Notes under the pieces: generated by a model
Told to the model about the DNA's origin: nothing
Databases searched by the model: none
What the model saw: only the letters and a program-made list of their open reading frames with translations
From: Arenicola marina
Lineage: Eukaryota > Annelida > Polychaeta > Arenicolidae
Direction: 5' to 3'
NCBI GenBank assembly: GCA_964019135.1
Contig: OZ025256.1
Location: 15,073,911 to 15,137,910, forward strand
Length of the DNA: 64,000 nucleotides
Shown: positions 12,501-22,440 of the stretch, in pieces
Layout: the number at the start of each line of letters is the position of its first letter
How positions within the stretch are numbered: position 1 is the first letter of the stretch
Translations under genes and position numbers: made by a program

Positions 12501-15500
12501 CTCCCTATTATTGTGGACACTGTCTATCATTGGAGACACCATCTATGTCTTCGATAAATGTAACCCGAGCTCATAAATTGATGTTTTTGAACTAATATCT
12601 CGCTTATTCTGTTCCCTAGATTTGTATCGAGCGGGCTGCATACAGCAGTCCAGTTGTCAGCACAGACTCCACAACGCGCCCTGACAACGGGGTCTGACAA
12701 CGGTCCGTGACAACGAACGTTGGCAAGGGGCCCTGACAACGGCTCTAACAAGGAGTGTTGACAGTCATATGACTGGGTCAACGACAATGGGGTCAACAAC
12801 AGTATGACGTCACCGTGCGTTTTGCCATTGTCTGACGTCACAGGAAATATTCACGCCGCGTCCATGGCATTAGGATTGGCTGCGTACACAATCTAATCCT
12901 GGCGATATAAATATATATATATCTACAATTCTTCGTCATACATCACCATACATACTGGTCACTATATATCGCCATTGAATTTGTGGCACTTTGTGGCGTT
13001 GAAGGTATAGTTAATAGGCCTAACAAAATAACAGTGCCCGCGAAAAACTGGTGTTTGCAATATGGAATTCGACACAGACGAGGACATGCTGGCCTACTAC
13101 AAGCAGCTGGAGACCAAGTTCCGACTGGCCTGTCGCCAGATCGTGCTACTCAACAACAAGGTGGACGACCTCCAGGTGCGCTACAATCGCTCCATGAAGA
13201 CCGACCGGCGGTCCTTCCGGTACACGCTGCGCCTCAGCCTGGCGACGCTAGAGGGATTGCGCAATATGTTCTACGAGTACGCCTGCCGCCGCGGGGACGA
13301 GTTGGACATGTTACAAGAACGGCTGGTGCAGTCCGGTCTGCTGTCCGACGAGGACGAGGAGGACGAAGGGGATGAGGCGCGAGATATGACTTCAAATCAA
13401 GCCGCCGGCGTTGTCGCTACCGGAAATGACGTCACGTCACCGGATGTGGCGCGTGTTGACGTCAATGATATGGAATGGCAGAATAGCTGACACCAAGGCG
13501 GCGCTACGTGATTGCGCACGACCCCATTCACAGATCTCACCATGTCTTGTGTAATGCTACAACTCCTGTTACTAATTCGCTTGTCTCGCGCCGAGAAATT
13601 CTCCACATTACATGTAAGGTGTAGGCCTACATTAGATTTCAGCCTGAATAATGATGCAGGCCTACATGTATATTACATGACAGTTCGTGCTGGGAACCAC
13701 ATTCTCAGTTTATGTACTATGCACGTACAGTCTGTATATATGCATTTAATAATAACCTAACAATTGATAATCAGGGCCTTAATGTGTAGATGTAGCCGCC
13801 ACAGACGATACACATGATATGTATATTGAATCGCACTCGATTCTACGTATGATGCACTGAAACGTTGTGAATATGGCCCCCGCCGCTGGTGAAGCTTGCA
13901 TGGCCAATCTTATGTACGGTAAACATTCCCCAAACCGCTGCTAGCCTCTCTCTCACAGTAAAGCGATAACAATAATAGATTGACTTACGTTTTTGTCCGT
14001 CGGGCTTTGAGTCTGCTGCTTATGAAGCTCAAACAGGAGTTCGTCCCTGGAGCCTTCCAGATCCATGAGACTGAAACCACGATATCGTTAAAGTGAGGAC
14101 TAAAACTCACTTCATGCGGTTTGTGTGAAAATTGTTTGCGCTTTAGACACCGCCCGAACCAAACCTATCCTATCATCCAGACCCATTCGGGAACCAAAAT
14201 GTAAAAGTAAAACGTGTAGGTCTTTGTGTTATTCTATTTGCTATATTTTTGACAGCAGATAGTACCTCAACTTACTCCACAAAGCCGCAAGTGGTAACAG
14301 GGTTGGTTTTCCATATCATATCATAGTTATCATAGCGATACACTTGTGCCATCATTTACAGAAATGTTTCTAACATGAAGACATTTTTATGTTTCATGTC
14401 AATTTGTATGCCAATTATAAATAACCACGTTAAGCTATTATATACCTGTGTACAGACGCATAAGCGCTTAAAACGTCAATGAAAGTCATCCCATCTAGAG
14501 TATTGTGGTTGTGGCACGTTGCATATCATGTTGTAAATGCTAATTTCTTTTACAATTGTTTCATACAAGCAATAAAATGTGCAATTGGATATGGATCCCT
14601 CAAAAGACTTGCTTGGCATTGATACATAAACCATTAACAGTGTTCGAATGTGAACCTTTTAATTGCATTCGTTCGATATAACATATATCGTCTAGTATTT
14701 TAACATCGTAAGGCCTTTAACTGAGCTCATGAGGACTAAACCAGACCATACCTTACGTTAAGAAATACAAACACAGAGAACGGATGTTAGAGCCTAAAAG
14801 GTCCGACTGCCCAAAACGTCCTACGTAACTAAGGACAAACTAACAGTTATGTTTGACGTTGCAATCCGACACAATCTGCCGATATGAAACCGCGATAAGC
14901 TCGTTTTGTAGCTCTTAGTGATCCATGAACAGAATTGTGGTCTCAAGAGAAGGTAGGGAGAGGGGGGGGGGGGCGTGTAAGCTTGAGTATGGGAACGGTG
15001 CGTAACAAGACACGGAAAAAACGTTAGCAATACTTTACAGCCTTTGCCTCTTTGCCCGTTATGGGACTTGTCACACCATCCGGACCAAGATCTACCAATT
15101 AAAACAATATTTATGCCAGATTGGGAGGGTACGAAACAAATCTTGGGATATATTTACGCTGTTGTACTTGGACAAAAAGCAGTATCTAACTGTATTATGT
15201 TATAGTTAATAAAGTCATGACCCTGGCCCGTTTTGGGCAGTCGAACGTTTTCTGTTCTCACAAACGGATATGCTCTGTTGGCGAGTGAATTGCATCTTCG
15301 GGCGCGATAAATTTAACTTGTCAGTGTTAATTACAATGTCAACAAGCAAAAATAAAACGTGACCATTAATTGTATAATAATCCTTTGAGCCATTATACAC
15401 TCTCTCAGTCTCCATTGAAGACTCTCCAATGGACCAGGAGTGAACAAGCCGTTGACCAATTTGAATTATCGAAAAACGTCCTTTACTTGGTCAATTATGG

Positions 15501-18405
15501 TCAAATAATAGCAACTATAAGAATAAATGTTTAATAAATAGATAATACAACGCGAATACAAGAATCATTGTGATAAAACGAGTGACAAGTTAGAAGACTT
15601 TGCGCTCCCATAGATACACCATAGGTAATGATGTACCACGTGCGACAGCAGTAGACCTAACTGGAAACGCAGATCGTGGGATTTGAAGACCAAACCAAAT
15701 CACTGAATGACATTGGAATGATAATATTGAATGGTATATATATCACATGATATACGCGGACACCAGCGCCAAACAACAACTTCGCTACCTACCATTTGTG
15801 TGCGTGAAGCAGCTTGCCATCGTTTATCAAGTCCCGGCATTTCTTCACGGTTTCTGGCACGGTGAAGATGTGTTTCAGGTTTTCCACTGCAGCCGCCAGC
15901 TGTAAACAAAACAAAGAGATGGATATACTTACTCTTAGTCTTACCTTAACACATTGACCATTGCTTTAAACAAATACATATCTGCATTGAACATACGTCA
16001 ACACTTACCCATATATCTAACACGGCTTCGGCTGTTTACGATTAATTTGCCGTATCTCACGTAGGCCCGAATTATATGACATGTGGTGACATCTTTCCAG
16101 GAATAGAGAGGGGTAAAGCCTTATTCGAAAACGCTTCGTAACCTTATCCTCGACGCAAGGATATATTACATTCAATTATTCTCACCTGACTATGAGTTGA
16201 GTTTTCACCGTGTATCGTCAGGAGTTTATCACCAAGTCCCGAAATGGAGTCATAGATCTCATCGACTTCACCGAGACTGTAAATGATAAAGATATCCATT
16301 TACGAAGCCAGTAAAGTAAACTTTCCCTTCTATAGAATACCGGTCGACCGTCTTCATTTAAAAACGTCTACGGTGAGGTTAGGCTCCAATGTTTAACTAC
16401 ATATATATTATAAACACACTGAATACTATACATGTATAGAAATATCCACACTGAACAAAATAACGTTCTGCATTCTTTAATCAAGTAATACCTCCTTATC
16501 GTCTGCTAGATATCAGTTCCAAGAGAAAGTATCCATAATAAAAACATAGGTACTCAAAACTTGTTGCTGCAATGTTGAGGTAATCTAGCATTCATCCCTT
16601 GTTTAATATGATGATAACGTGTAAAACTAGAATGACAAGGAGGCATTACTTTTCTTTGACTTAAAAGACCTATAGAGAAGATTCTATTAATTGTGTTACA
16701 TGACCCCACTTAATTCAGACAGCTAAAGGGCGGTAAAATGCAGGGTCCATAGTATGTAGTTGTTGGTACAAGGGCTGAAGCAAGCAATTAAGCTAGATTC
16801 CAACCTTTGTTTGATTTCTTTGATATCTCTGAGTGCATTCTGTAATTGGTTCATGCCCGTCCGGACGCCATCCAGTTGGGACTGCACAGCAGTCTTCAAC
16901 ATTGCCTCGACCGAAGCCTGTCAAAAATAAACATGTTGGCCTATGCAAACACAGACAGAGGACACATACATCCATTTATGGACAGATTTCAACAATAATC
17001 AAGCGCATTATTTCTGCAATCAGGAAGAGTATTGACGTTGTCCATAGTGACCACTGGTTTATTGTATTTATAATGCATTCACATACAGATAGCACCAAAA
17101 TGTTTTCAGCAATACAGGTTTGGAATAATGAAAACTTATTATACTTATATTTTATATACACCATGAATGCTAAATATGCTAGACACAACGCACACCAAAA
17201 AATAGGATAGGCACTTGAGAACTAACTTTACAAGCATTGAATTTCTTACTTAACTGTCTAACTAGGCCCATATTTACAACAGATATAATTATGTACACAT
17301 GACATACACTGTAATTTTTTGCTTTGGTTGATTGCAACACAAAGGCATACACATATATATGTTATCATACCATGTCAGCTAATGACAAAATACCTTAACG
17401 GCTTTAATATAACCCTAGCTCACAATGTAATGCCAAAATATTGAAAACTGAATGAATAACAAATGTTTCAGAAATAACTCATGAATACTGGTAATTAGAC
17501 ACACACAAGCACAATGTGATAACAATTTTTTTATACAGTAACACTCTTAATTAAGAGGGATGTCCCAATGACCTGCATTAACAAACCTTTTTCCTTGATA
17601 CTCGCTTTCTTATTGCTTCTACCTTTTCCAGTTGATCTGGGCGCTAAAAAACATAATATAAATTTCTATAAACACAGCGTGAAAAGAGAAATATGCTTAC
17701 ATGTAATTCTATAGCATATTACACATGTAATGGTAATAATGCTACTTCTAACCCCAGTAAATATTTTAAGCCAACATAACCTGAACATCCACCAGATATT
17801 GGCAGCATGCAGGCTGTGTACTACTTGACATTGGCAAAAATGACCCATGAGAATTATTTATTATCTATCTATGCTTCTATATACAAACTACACAACACTT
17901 ACTATCCAGCAATATTGAACTGGAAATCCCCTGTTATAAAAAAGCTATTCAAGAAGCTGGGTATTAGCCAGAATTTGTTTTTCCAGCTAAAATTTCCACA
18001 ACTTTGGTATGGTGTAAATAAACACCATGGTGCCAGTCGGTCAGGTTGTCGCATTTCGAGCTTGCAATTTTTAAAATCAATAAACAACAGCAGTTTTTAT
18101 CTTAAAATAAAATTGTGAGTGCTACAATTTTCTTTCAGACGTTGTGATGAAAAGGCCCTTTTTTGGGCTGGTAAACGGCAGCTGAATGCCCATCACTATA
18201 ACTGCCCGCCAATTGAAGCTGCATGCCTGCCTATCCAGTGGGCAGGTAAGACTCTGGCTAAAACCCTATCAAGAAGACAGTTCTGGGACTAAGTAATACT
18301 AACCTGTAAGAGATTAGCTACATGCTTTCTGGCTGTAGACTTTGCCTCCATTTCTAAATTTCCCAACTCTAATGAGGCACGTGCTGAGGCACTCATTGCG
18401 GCCAT
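540..18405 (-). CDS. EXOC3: Exocyst complex component 3 (Sec6), 5' part, 17 exons, continues off the left edge
   Basis: Sec6 is a subunit of the octameric exocyst, which tethers secretory vesicles to the plasma membrane. Exons, 5' to 3': 18304-18405, 17587-17643, 16805-16917, 16186-16276, 15793-15899, 13989-14070, 7666-7814, 7183-7296, 6612-6717, 5794-5877, 5421-5494, 4953-5048, 4494-4560, 2443-2517, 2058-2145, 1432-1502 and about 540-623. All have AG/GT borders and their phases join in one frame (about 520 codons; the vertebrate protein is about 750). Diagnostic stretches against remembered human EXOC3: RPDQLEKVEAIRKR, ASVEAMLKTAVQSQLDGVRTG, LAAAVENLKHIF, LMDLEGSRDELLFEL, IIEREEK, QTGFIPPGRPKRW, DKMWLVRHLEVTRQLVLEDL, ACFPPHYDIVNKY, SLPIILFQIIEQN. 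The start ATG at 18405 is the first in frame; the N-terminal 34 residues are poorly conserved. The donor of the last exon (540) is the least certain border. Positions 1-539 look like AT-rich intron. Intron 6 (7815-13988) hosts a nested gene and several repeats. Confidence 0.94.
1965..2074 (-). repeat. Two-copy duplication of the EXOC3 exon 15 tail with its donor site
   Basis: A 30-bp block at 2045-2074 contains the last bases of exon 15 and its donor (exon ends at 2058, then gtgcaa). It recurs at 1965-1994 with 28 of 30 bases identical, 80 bp further into the intron, including a usable-looking donor (gtgcgt). Between the copies lies GGGTTAGGGTTAGGG (1993-2007), identical to a metazoan telomere-repeat run. 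Confidence 0.8.
2518..4076 (-). repeat. 42-bp minisatellite, about 37 copies, abutting the acceptor of EXOC3 exon 14
   Basis: The unit is 42 bp throughout and runs directly up to the acceptor at 2518. On the gene strand every unit contains TTGTTTTAG, a polypyrimidine-plus-AG string resembling a 3' splice site, so the true acceptor is preceded by dozens of decoys. Because 42 is a multiple of three, long reading frames of up to 608 codons open on both strands; these are artefacts. A variant unit (gatacggttgtcg) sits near 3016, 3184, 3646 and 3814, which implies a block of about 630 bp (15 units) was itself duplicated. Confidence 0.93.
4235..4458 (-). mobile_element. tRNA-derived SINE, copy A
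   Basis: About 220 bp, in EXOC3 intron 13. It is the same family as the copies at 6019-6231 and 7411-7639. On the minus strand the head carries tRNA-like A- and B-box sequences (somewhat diverged in this copy). The body contains the motif shared by all copies (ggagtaacccctactc on the plus strand). It probably depends on a LINE for mobility, as SINEs do. Confidence 0.72.
5190..5300 (-). mobile_element. Fragment of a second tRNA-derived SINE type
   Basis: On the minus strand the stretch contains a B-box-like GGGTGCGAATTTT preceded by CTGCAGATCAATGGGTCC. The latter resembles the copy at 47450-47545 (CTGCAGATCAACAGGTTG then GGGTATGAACC). Borders are uncertain. It lies in EXOC3 intron 11, between exons 11 and 12. 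Confidence 0.4.
5351..5443 (-). repeat. 31-bp triplication of the EXOC3 exon 11 tail and donor
   Basis: Three consecutive 31-bp units start at 5351, 5382 and 5413. The 5413 unit spans the true end of exon 11 (5421) and its donor gtgagt. The two intronic copies keep the exon-derived part (ACGTGGTC, ATATCG) but read ctcagc where the donor was, so they can no longer act as 5' splice sites. Confidence 0.82.
6019..6231 (-). mobile_element. tRNA-derived SINE, copy B
   Basis: Second copy of the family, in EXOC3 intron 9, same orientation as copies A and C. The B-box on the minus strand is GGTTCGAGCCC (6164-6174), and the head region with gctctaaccc lies near 6200-6210. The tail side begins with gctttaacc and a degraded tcgcgtcaatgggag string, as in the others. 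Confidence 0.72.
7411..7639 (-). mobile_element. tRNA-derived SINE, copy C (best tRNA-like head)
   Basis: The reverse complement starts with GGCCCGATAGCTCAGTGGG, a classic tRNA 5' end with A box (7608-7626). The B box GGTTCGAGCCC lies at 7545-7555. The remaining body is shared with the other copies. The head ends only about 26 bp from the donor of EXOC3 exon 7 (7665), so this insertion nearly touches a splice site. Confidence 0.82.
7835..8105. repeat. Degenerate AT-rich tandem repeat (agatataaca units)
   Basis: About six degenerate units of 40-45 bp built from agatataacatacat and cacagatataa motifs. It starts about 20 bp upstream of the acceptor of EXOC3 exon 7. Confidence 0.8.
8541..8675. 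repeat. Perfect 45-bp triplication with an internal hairpin
   Basis: Three identical 45-bp units start at 8541, 8586 and 8631. Each contains GGAGCG then CCGTA then CGCTCC, a 6-bp stem hairpin, followed by a pyrimidine-rich run. The high GC stands out from the AT-rich EXOC3 intron 6 around it. Frames are open on both strands because 45 is a multiple of three; I see no sign of a gene. Confidence 0.85.
9690..10170. repeat. C-rich low-complexity tract
   Basis: Long cytosine and CA runs, beginning with an 18-C run near 9700 and continuing as cccc/cacaca mixtures to about 10170. It could form G-quadruplex structures on the minus strand, which is the EXOC3 RNA strand. No coding support is seen. Confidence 0.75.
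11065..12545. repeat. Large AT-rich short-unit satellite in EXOC3 intron 6
   Basis: About 1.5 kb of units of roughly 17-22 bp around the core tattattgtggacac. The left sector (to about 11790) has a cccca flank in each unit. The right sector has ctcccta, with gtgtac, gcggac and gcgtac variants that form higher-order patterns. The many overlapping reading frames here come from the repeat. Confidence 0.92.
12670..12780. repeat. Short degenerate tgacaacgg repeat
   Basis: Roughly six imperfect copies of a tgacaacgg motif upstream of the CRE pair of the nested gene. It may be promoter-proximal or simple repeat decay. Confidence 0.5.
12805..12913 (+). promoter_or_regulatory. Candidate promoter of the nested gene: two CREs and a TATA box
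   Basis: Perfect palindromic TGACGTCA motifs lie at 12805-12812 and 12833-12840, 28 bp apart, and a TATAAATA motif lies at 12906-12913, about 150 bp before the ATG at 13062. CREB/ATF proteins are known to bind TGACGTCA. Use as a promoter is inferred from spacing and order only. Confidence 0.55.
13062..13490 (+). CDS. Intronless 142-aa acidic-tailed protein nested in EXOC3 intron 6, family not recognised
   Basis: A single uninterrupted reading frame lies on the strand opposite EXOC3. Third positions are strongly GC-biased (for example GCC TAC AAG CAG CTG GAG), unlike the AT-rich intron around it, which argues for real coding. The start has a favourable context (A at -3, G at +4). Residues about 10-90 are predicted helical and rich in Leu, Arg and Lys, with stretches such as LACRQIVLLNNKVDDLQVRY and SLATLEGLRNMFYEYACRR. 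Residues about 94-108 are a run of Asp and Glu (SDEDEEDEGDE). There is no signal peptide and no membrane segment. I do not recognise the family. The compact layout (TATA box, two CREs, no intron) resembles inducible immediate-early genes such as IER2/IER5, but sequence similarity to those is too weak to claim. An expressed retrocopy is the other possibility. Confidence 0.72.
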   Translation: MEFDTDEDMLAYYKQLETKFRLACRQIVLLNNKVDDLQVRYNRSMKTDRRSFRYTLRLSLATLEGLRNMFYEYACRRGDELDMLQERLVQSGLLSDEDEEDEGDEARDMTSNQAAGVVATGNDVTSPDVARVDVNDMEWQNS

Positions 18406-20764
18406 ATTAAGATATGATCAGTCTGACACTGCTACGATGGCCTGTAATAGAAAAAAAAAAAATGCTGTTATCACCAGATCACAAAATATTACCTTCAAGC
18501 TGCTTGTACTGGAAGAAGCATTTTTACTTCCATCAAGTGTGGCAGCACAAACTTTCATGCTTCAATCATCTTAATTAAGTTTTAACTACCAGAATTTCTG
18601 AAGGTTTGCCTATATATCTATTTTTGACTGGAGTTGAACAATGTAACAATGCTGAGAATGATTTCTCCAGCTATTTCTTCCTTTTATATAACATTGACAT
18701 GCTGCTTCAAAGTTAGTAACATCCCTTGAGCCCTCTAGCCATAGAGGTAGGAGGGTAATTCGAAATAAAAGCAGAAATGAGGGTATTGTGGTAGGCCTGC
18801 TCAGCCTCAGTGGCCTGTCCCTAATTGCATAAATTAGTCAGTGTTAATTGCCATGGCAGACTATGTAAGAGCAGGGTTAATGTGTAATATTTCATATATT
18901 TAGTCTTAATAAATTAGATGCAGCTTGCCATAGCCCCAAGGGAGAGGCCGGTGACATCGCTGGTCTAACTCGCGGGCAGGGCTGGGCCCCCCCCGATTTC
19001 CCCTGTGCTGGGGTCAGGGGTGATCCAGAACCCCTCAGGCGGTCTGCGTCAGTCGGGATCAAGGAGCAGGAGCGACAGGTACGGCGGCGTGATCGCCTGT
19101 TGGGATCTGACTAGAAAAAGACTCTGGACTAGCAGCTATAAAGTGTTAAGTACCCCCTGGCATTTCAGGGGGGTCTTATACCTATAATAAGGTCGGGTCC
19201 TGTAGGCTAAGGTGATTGTAAGCCTGCAGGCCCCGGCTCCATTTTTTAGTTCCAGAGTGTATGATCTAAAGTGTAGTTGTTTGTGGTATTTGGGTTGTTT
19301 ATTTATAGTGTAAATAAATACCTCAAATTAAGCACTGGCTAAGTCGTTTGTGTTTTCCTCCTGCTCAATAAAAAGGTCGTCAAACGAACCTGGGTGAAGT
19401 ACCCAACCAAAAAGTGGTAATTTTCAGCCTGCGGTTATTACCGTGGGTTAGGAAATTATCACAAATGGACTACTAGTACTGTTGCTAGTGAAGGAGATAA
19501 AGTGAGAAAGGAGAGCTGGGGTTGAGCAAGTGATATACATTTATATCTTTTCCATCTGTTATTATGTCAATATATGAATCATAATATATAAATGAATAGT
19601 TAATCACTTTATATAATGTATCATTAGTTTAAATAGCTGGTCAGATAGAAGTTAACCATTATTTCAATATATTAAAAGTTAAAAATATGATTCATCTTTG
19701 GTTGTAAATATCAGTTGTACAACTGGCATTAAATATTGTAAATACATATACTGATATATCAGGAACCTAGTCAAGCACATTGTCATTGACGGGTAGGCAC
19801 TGCATATTTATTCTGTGAGGATCTGCAACTGGAGTCAGTGGTCTGGTCTGGTGAACTACATCATAGTACATGGCTCCCTTCCATTGCTCTGTGATTTATT
19901 GTGCCTATGGTCTAGTCATTGTCTGTTTACAAACATGTAGATCTATGATATAAGCTAACTAAAGGCAAAGTGCATAATGACATAAAAAATGTAAAATCTG
20001 GATTATGTCTTTAGTCCACTAAAATGAACTTGACCTTAACAATTGACTTGCCTGACTTTATTTGTGATGTACTTAGCCCCTCAGATCCAGATTTTACACC
20101 TTATATCCAAATTGACCCCTCAGATATATATTTGGCATATTTAATACCTCAGATCCATATTGACCCCTCAGATCCGGCAGCTCTAAAACTGTCGCTATAG
20201 TGAGCATCCTCTCAATTGTTGGCTCCATCCCAAAAGTAAAATCACTCTTTAGTTTTGCCCCAGGTTCAACGATCTCGCTCGGTGGACAGCTAAAACCAAA
20301 CTGCCTGTTTATTTAGTTTTGGTCTACATTTCTAGTTTCTACATCCCTACCATGTACATTAGTTTCATAGAAACCACCCCAAAAAGCAAGCTACAAATTA
20401 AGTCAAATGATTTGTGGTTATGTTAGTTTTAAAGAAATGTGAAAACAGCAAAGATGTTAGCGTGAAATTGCAATTTTTTATGCTATCAGGAGCGTTTCAC
20501 TGGCAAAAAGGCTGGTGTCTGCTGCCACTTTAGTGCGAGCCTGTGAGCGATGAATTGGCCTGTCGTAACCTGTTGTCTACCTATCGATGGGTAAAGTTAC
20601 AGAATGAAATGTTGCGTTGCTGGACCTACAGAGCGCACACACATACACATACATACACATACACAGATAAACTAATGTAGTGTAAGATGCCGTAAAATCG
20701 AAGATTTTACGTCATAAGAAGTCAAGTTTCAAGTCAAAATCCTGAATCCTGCCAGGCCGTGACA
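18406..20764. other. Intergenic region 5' of EXOC3, no gene seen
   Basis: The EXOC3 promoter and 5' UTR must lie near 18406-18480, but no TATA or clear CpG core is visible. Segment 18720-19280 is moderately GC-rich and contains tRNA-like and pyrimidine-rich strings, possibly an old unclassified interspersed repeat. Positions 20060-20170 contain a degenerate acccctcagat repeat, and 20635-20670 an acacat microsatellite. Confidence 0.5.
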
Positions 20765-21341
20765 TAGCCCTGTTGCATGCTCCTCCCTGGCTTATCCGCT
20801 CTGGGGAGCGGGCCGGAGGGCCATGAAGCCAGTGTCGGTTGCGATTGTTGATTTAAAAATCAGCTCCCTTCGGCTGTCGATTGCAGAAAGTACAGAAATA
20901 AACGGCCCTTATCAATTTGTCAAGTTGTTCTTCATACCTTTATAGTTCCAAGGGAAGACGGAGCTCGTTTCTCGCATCACAATTTTTCCTAGGACTATGG
21001 CGTAAGCATAACGCCCTCTGCCGGGAGATCGACGAGAACTGTGATGTAACAGCGACATGGCAGCGGGGAGAGTTGTTGAAAATTGTTGTTGAAAACTTTC
21101 ACCAGTACAAAAAGTGGTGGATTTTGTTTGTTTTCAATCTCATTGCCCTTGGAACTATAAAGGTATGAGGAACAACTTGACAAATTGATAAGGACCGTTT
21201 ATTTCTGTACTTTCTGCAATCGACGGCCGAAGGGCGCTGATTTTTAAATCAACAAACACAACCGACACTGGCTTCATGGCCCTCCGGCCAGCTCCCCAGA
21301 GCGGATAGGCCAGGGTCAGGGAGGGGCATGCAACAGGGCTA
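20765..21341. mobile_element. Foldback DNA element with about 190-bp inverted arms
   Basis: The left arm 20765-20954 and right arm 21146-21341 are near-perfect reverse complements (shared strings TAGCCCTGTTGCATG, CGCTCTGGGGAG, CTTTATAGTTCCAAGGG), around a unique centre of about 190 bp. The overlapping frames on the two strands that both begin MSSCSSYLYSSKG are simply the palindrome read twice. No transposase is present, so it is a non-autonomous foldback or MITE; the superfamily is unknown because I could not settle the target duplication. Confidence 0.82.
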
Positions 21342-22440
21342 CCGGGCACCGCCCATTTTCAGCTGCAGTATAGTACAGTAGGCTACCTATGTCACAGATA
21401 GATCTATGACCTACTATTTCCCAACTTTATTCTTGTTACAAAGCATGCAACGACATGTGGCATATAGCTTAACTCTCTACAAAAGTTAATTATTACCAGT
21501 TCAGTCACAGCTCCAAAGTAGTGTCAGCCATATTTATTTATCATGTTCCTCTAAATACGGCCCTCAGCCTTATCGCCCAGAGCCAAATGTCCATTTCGTA
21601 ACCAGACCCGTCCGTCCACGCAATCACGTGCGGCCGATCCCAGCGAGTGCTAATCCTCAACTTTCGAGGTACTGTCTAGTAATTCTTTAATGTTTATTCT
21701 GTAGACGAACATAATAAATATATATTAGCGTTAAACTGAACTCACAGTATAACATAAATCCACTTGTTTATTCTCGCCTTAACTAATAAAATCCTGGACT
21801 CGAAAAATCCGTCGATTGCATCCCCCGACACATTAATTTAAGAACATAACAGTTGTCGGTGGAGGAACGTATTCTGATAATTAGGTTAAAGTCTTGTTAA
21901 AAATTGTAAGTTAGGTCTTAGATCTCTTTGTTAATTTAGGCGGCCAAAACTTGGACGCGGCTCAAAAGAGTTTGATTTGCACGTCTAGTAAGCTTAGCTA
22001 GAATCGGCCTAATTAATTTAAGAGGATAAATTTATGCAAGTTTATTCTTCTTAACCCTTTTCGCTTTTGTCTCTGCCTCACCCGGTAACTACAGAGATGG
22101 TGAATGATAGTGGTGGGGACCCGGGGACAGAAAATGAGTACAGTTAGCGCGGTTCAAACGTGGTTAATGCGAATTGTCATTGGGACGAAATAATTTGGCC
22201 GAATATATTCTGGGCCGAATTCACTCCGCGAGAGCGCTATGTTTAGATCTCGTGTGATCTCGTTCAAATCTCATTTCCGTGATGACGTCATGAAGGAAAA
22301 CACTGGTCGATTCAATCGGGGGCTCATGTGAACTTCGTCTGCACAAACTCACGTTTTTGTGACGTCGTGCAGCTATTTTACCCCCAGAGACCTAAACCAA
22401 CCATTCCACAACGGACATAGAATCAAAATAATACACAAGT
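21342..22440. other. 5' flank of the GMEB-like gene
   Basis: No coding gene. A perfect CRE (TGACGTCA) lies at 22283-22290 and a further gacgtc near 22360, within 160 bp of the ATG at 22441. These are plausible promoter elements. GMEB-family proteins are known to bind ACGT-type cores, so autoregulation is conceivable but unproven. Confidence 0.4.

Noticed and set aside
11146-12576. Several Tyr/Cys-rich frames
   Set aside because: Products of the tattattgtggacac satellite; no start context, codon bias or non-repeat sequence.
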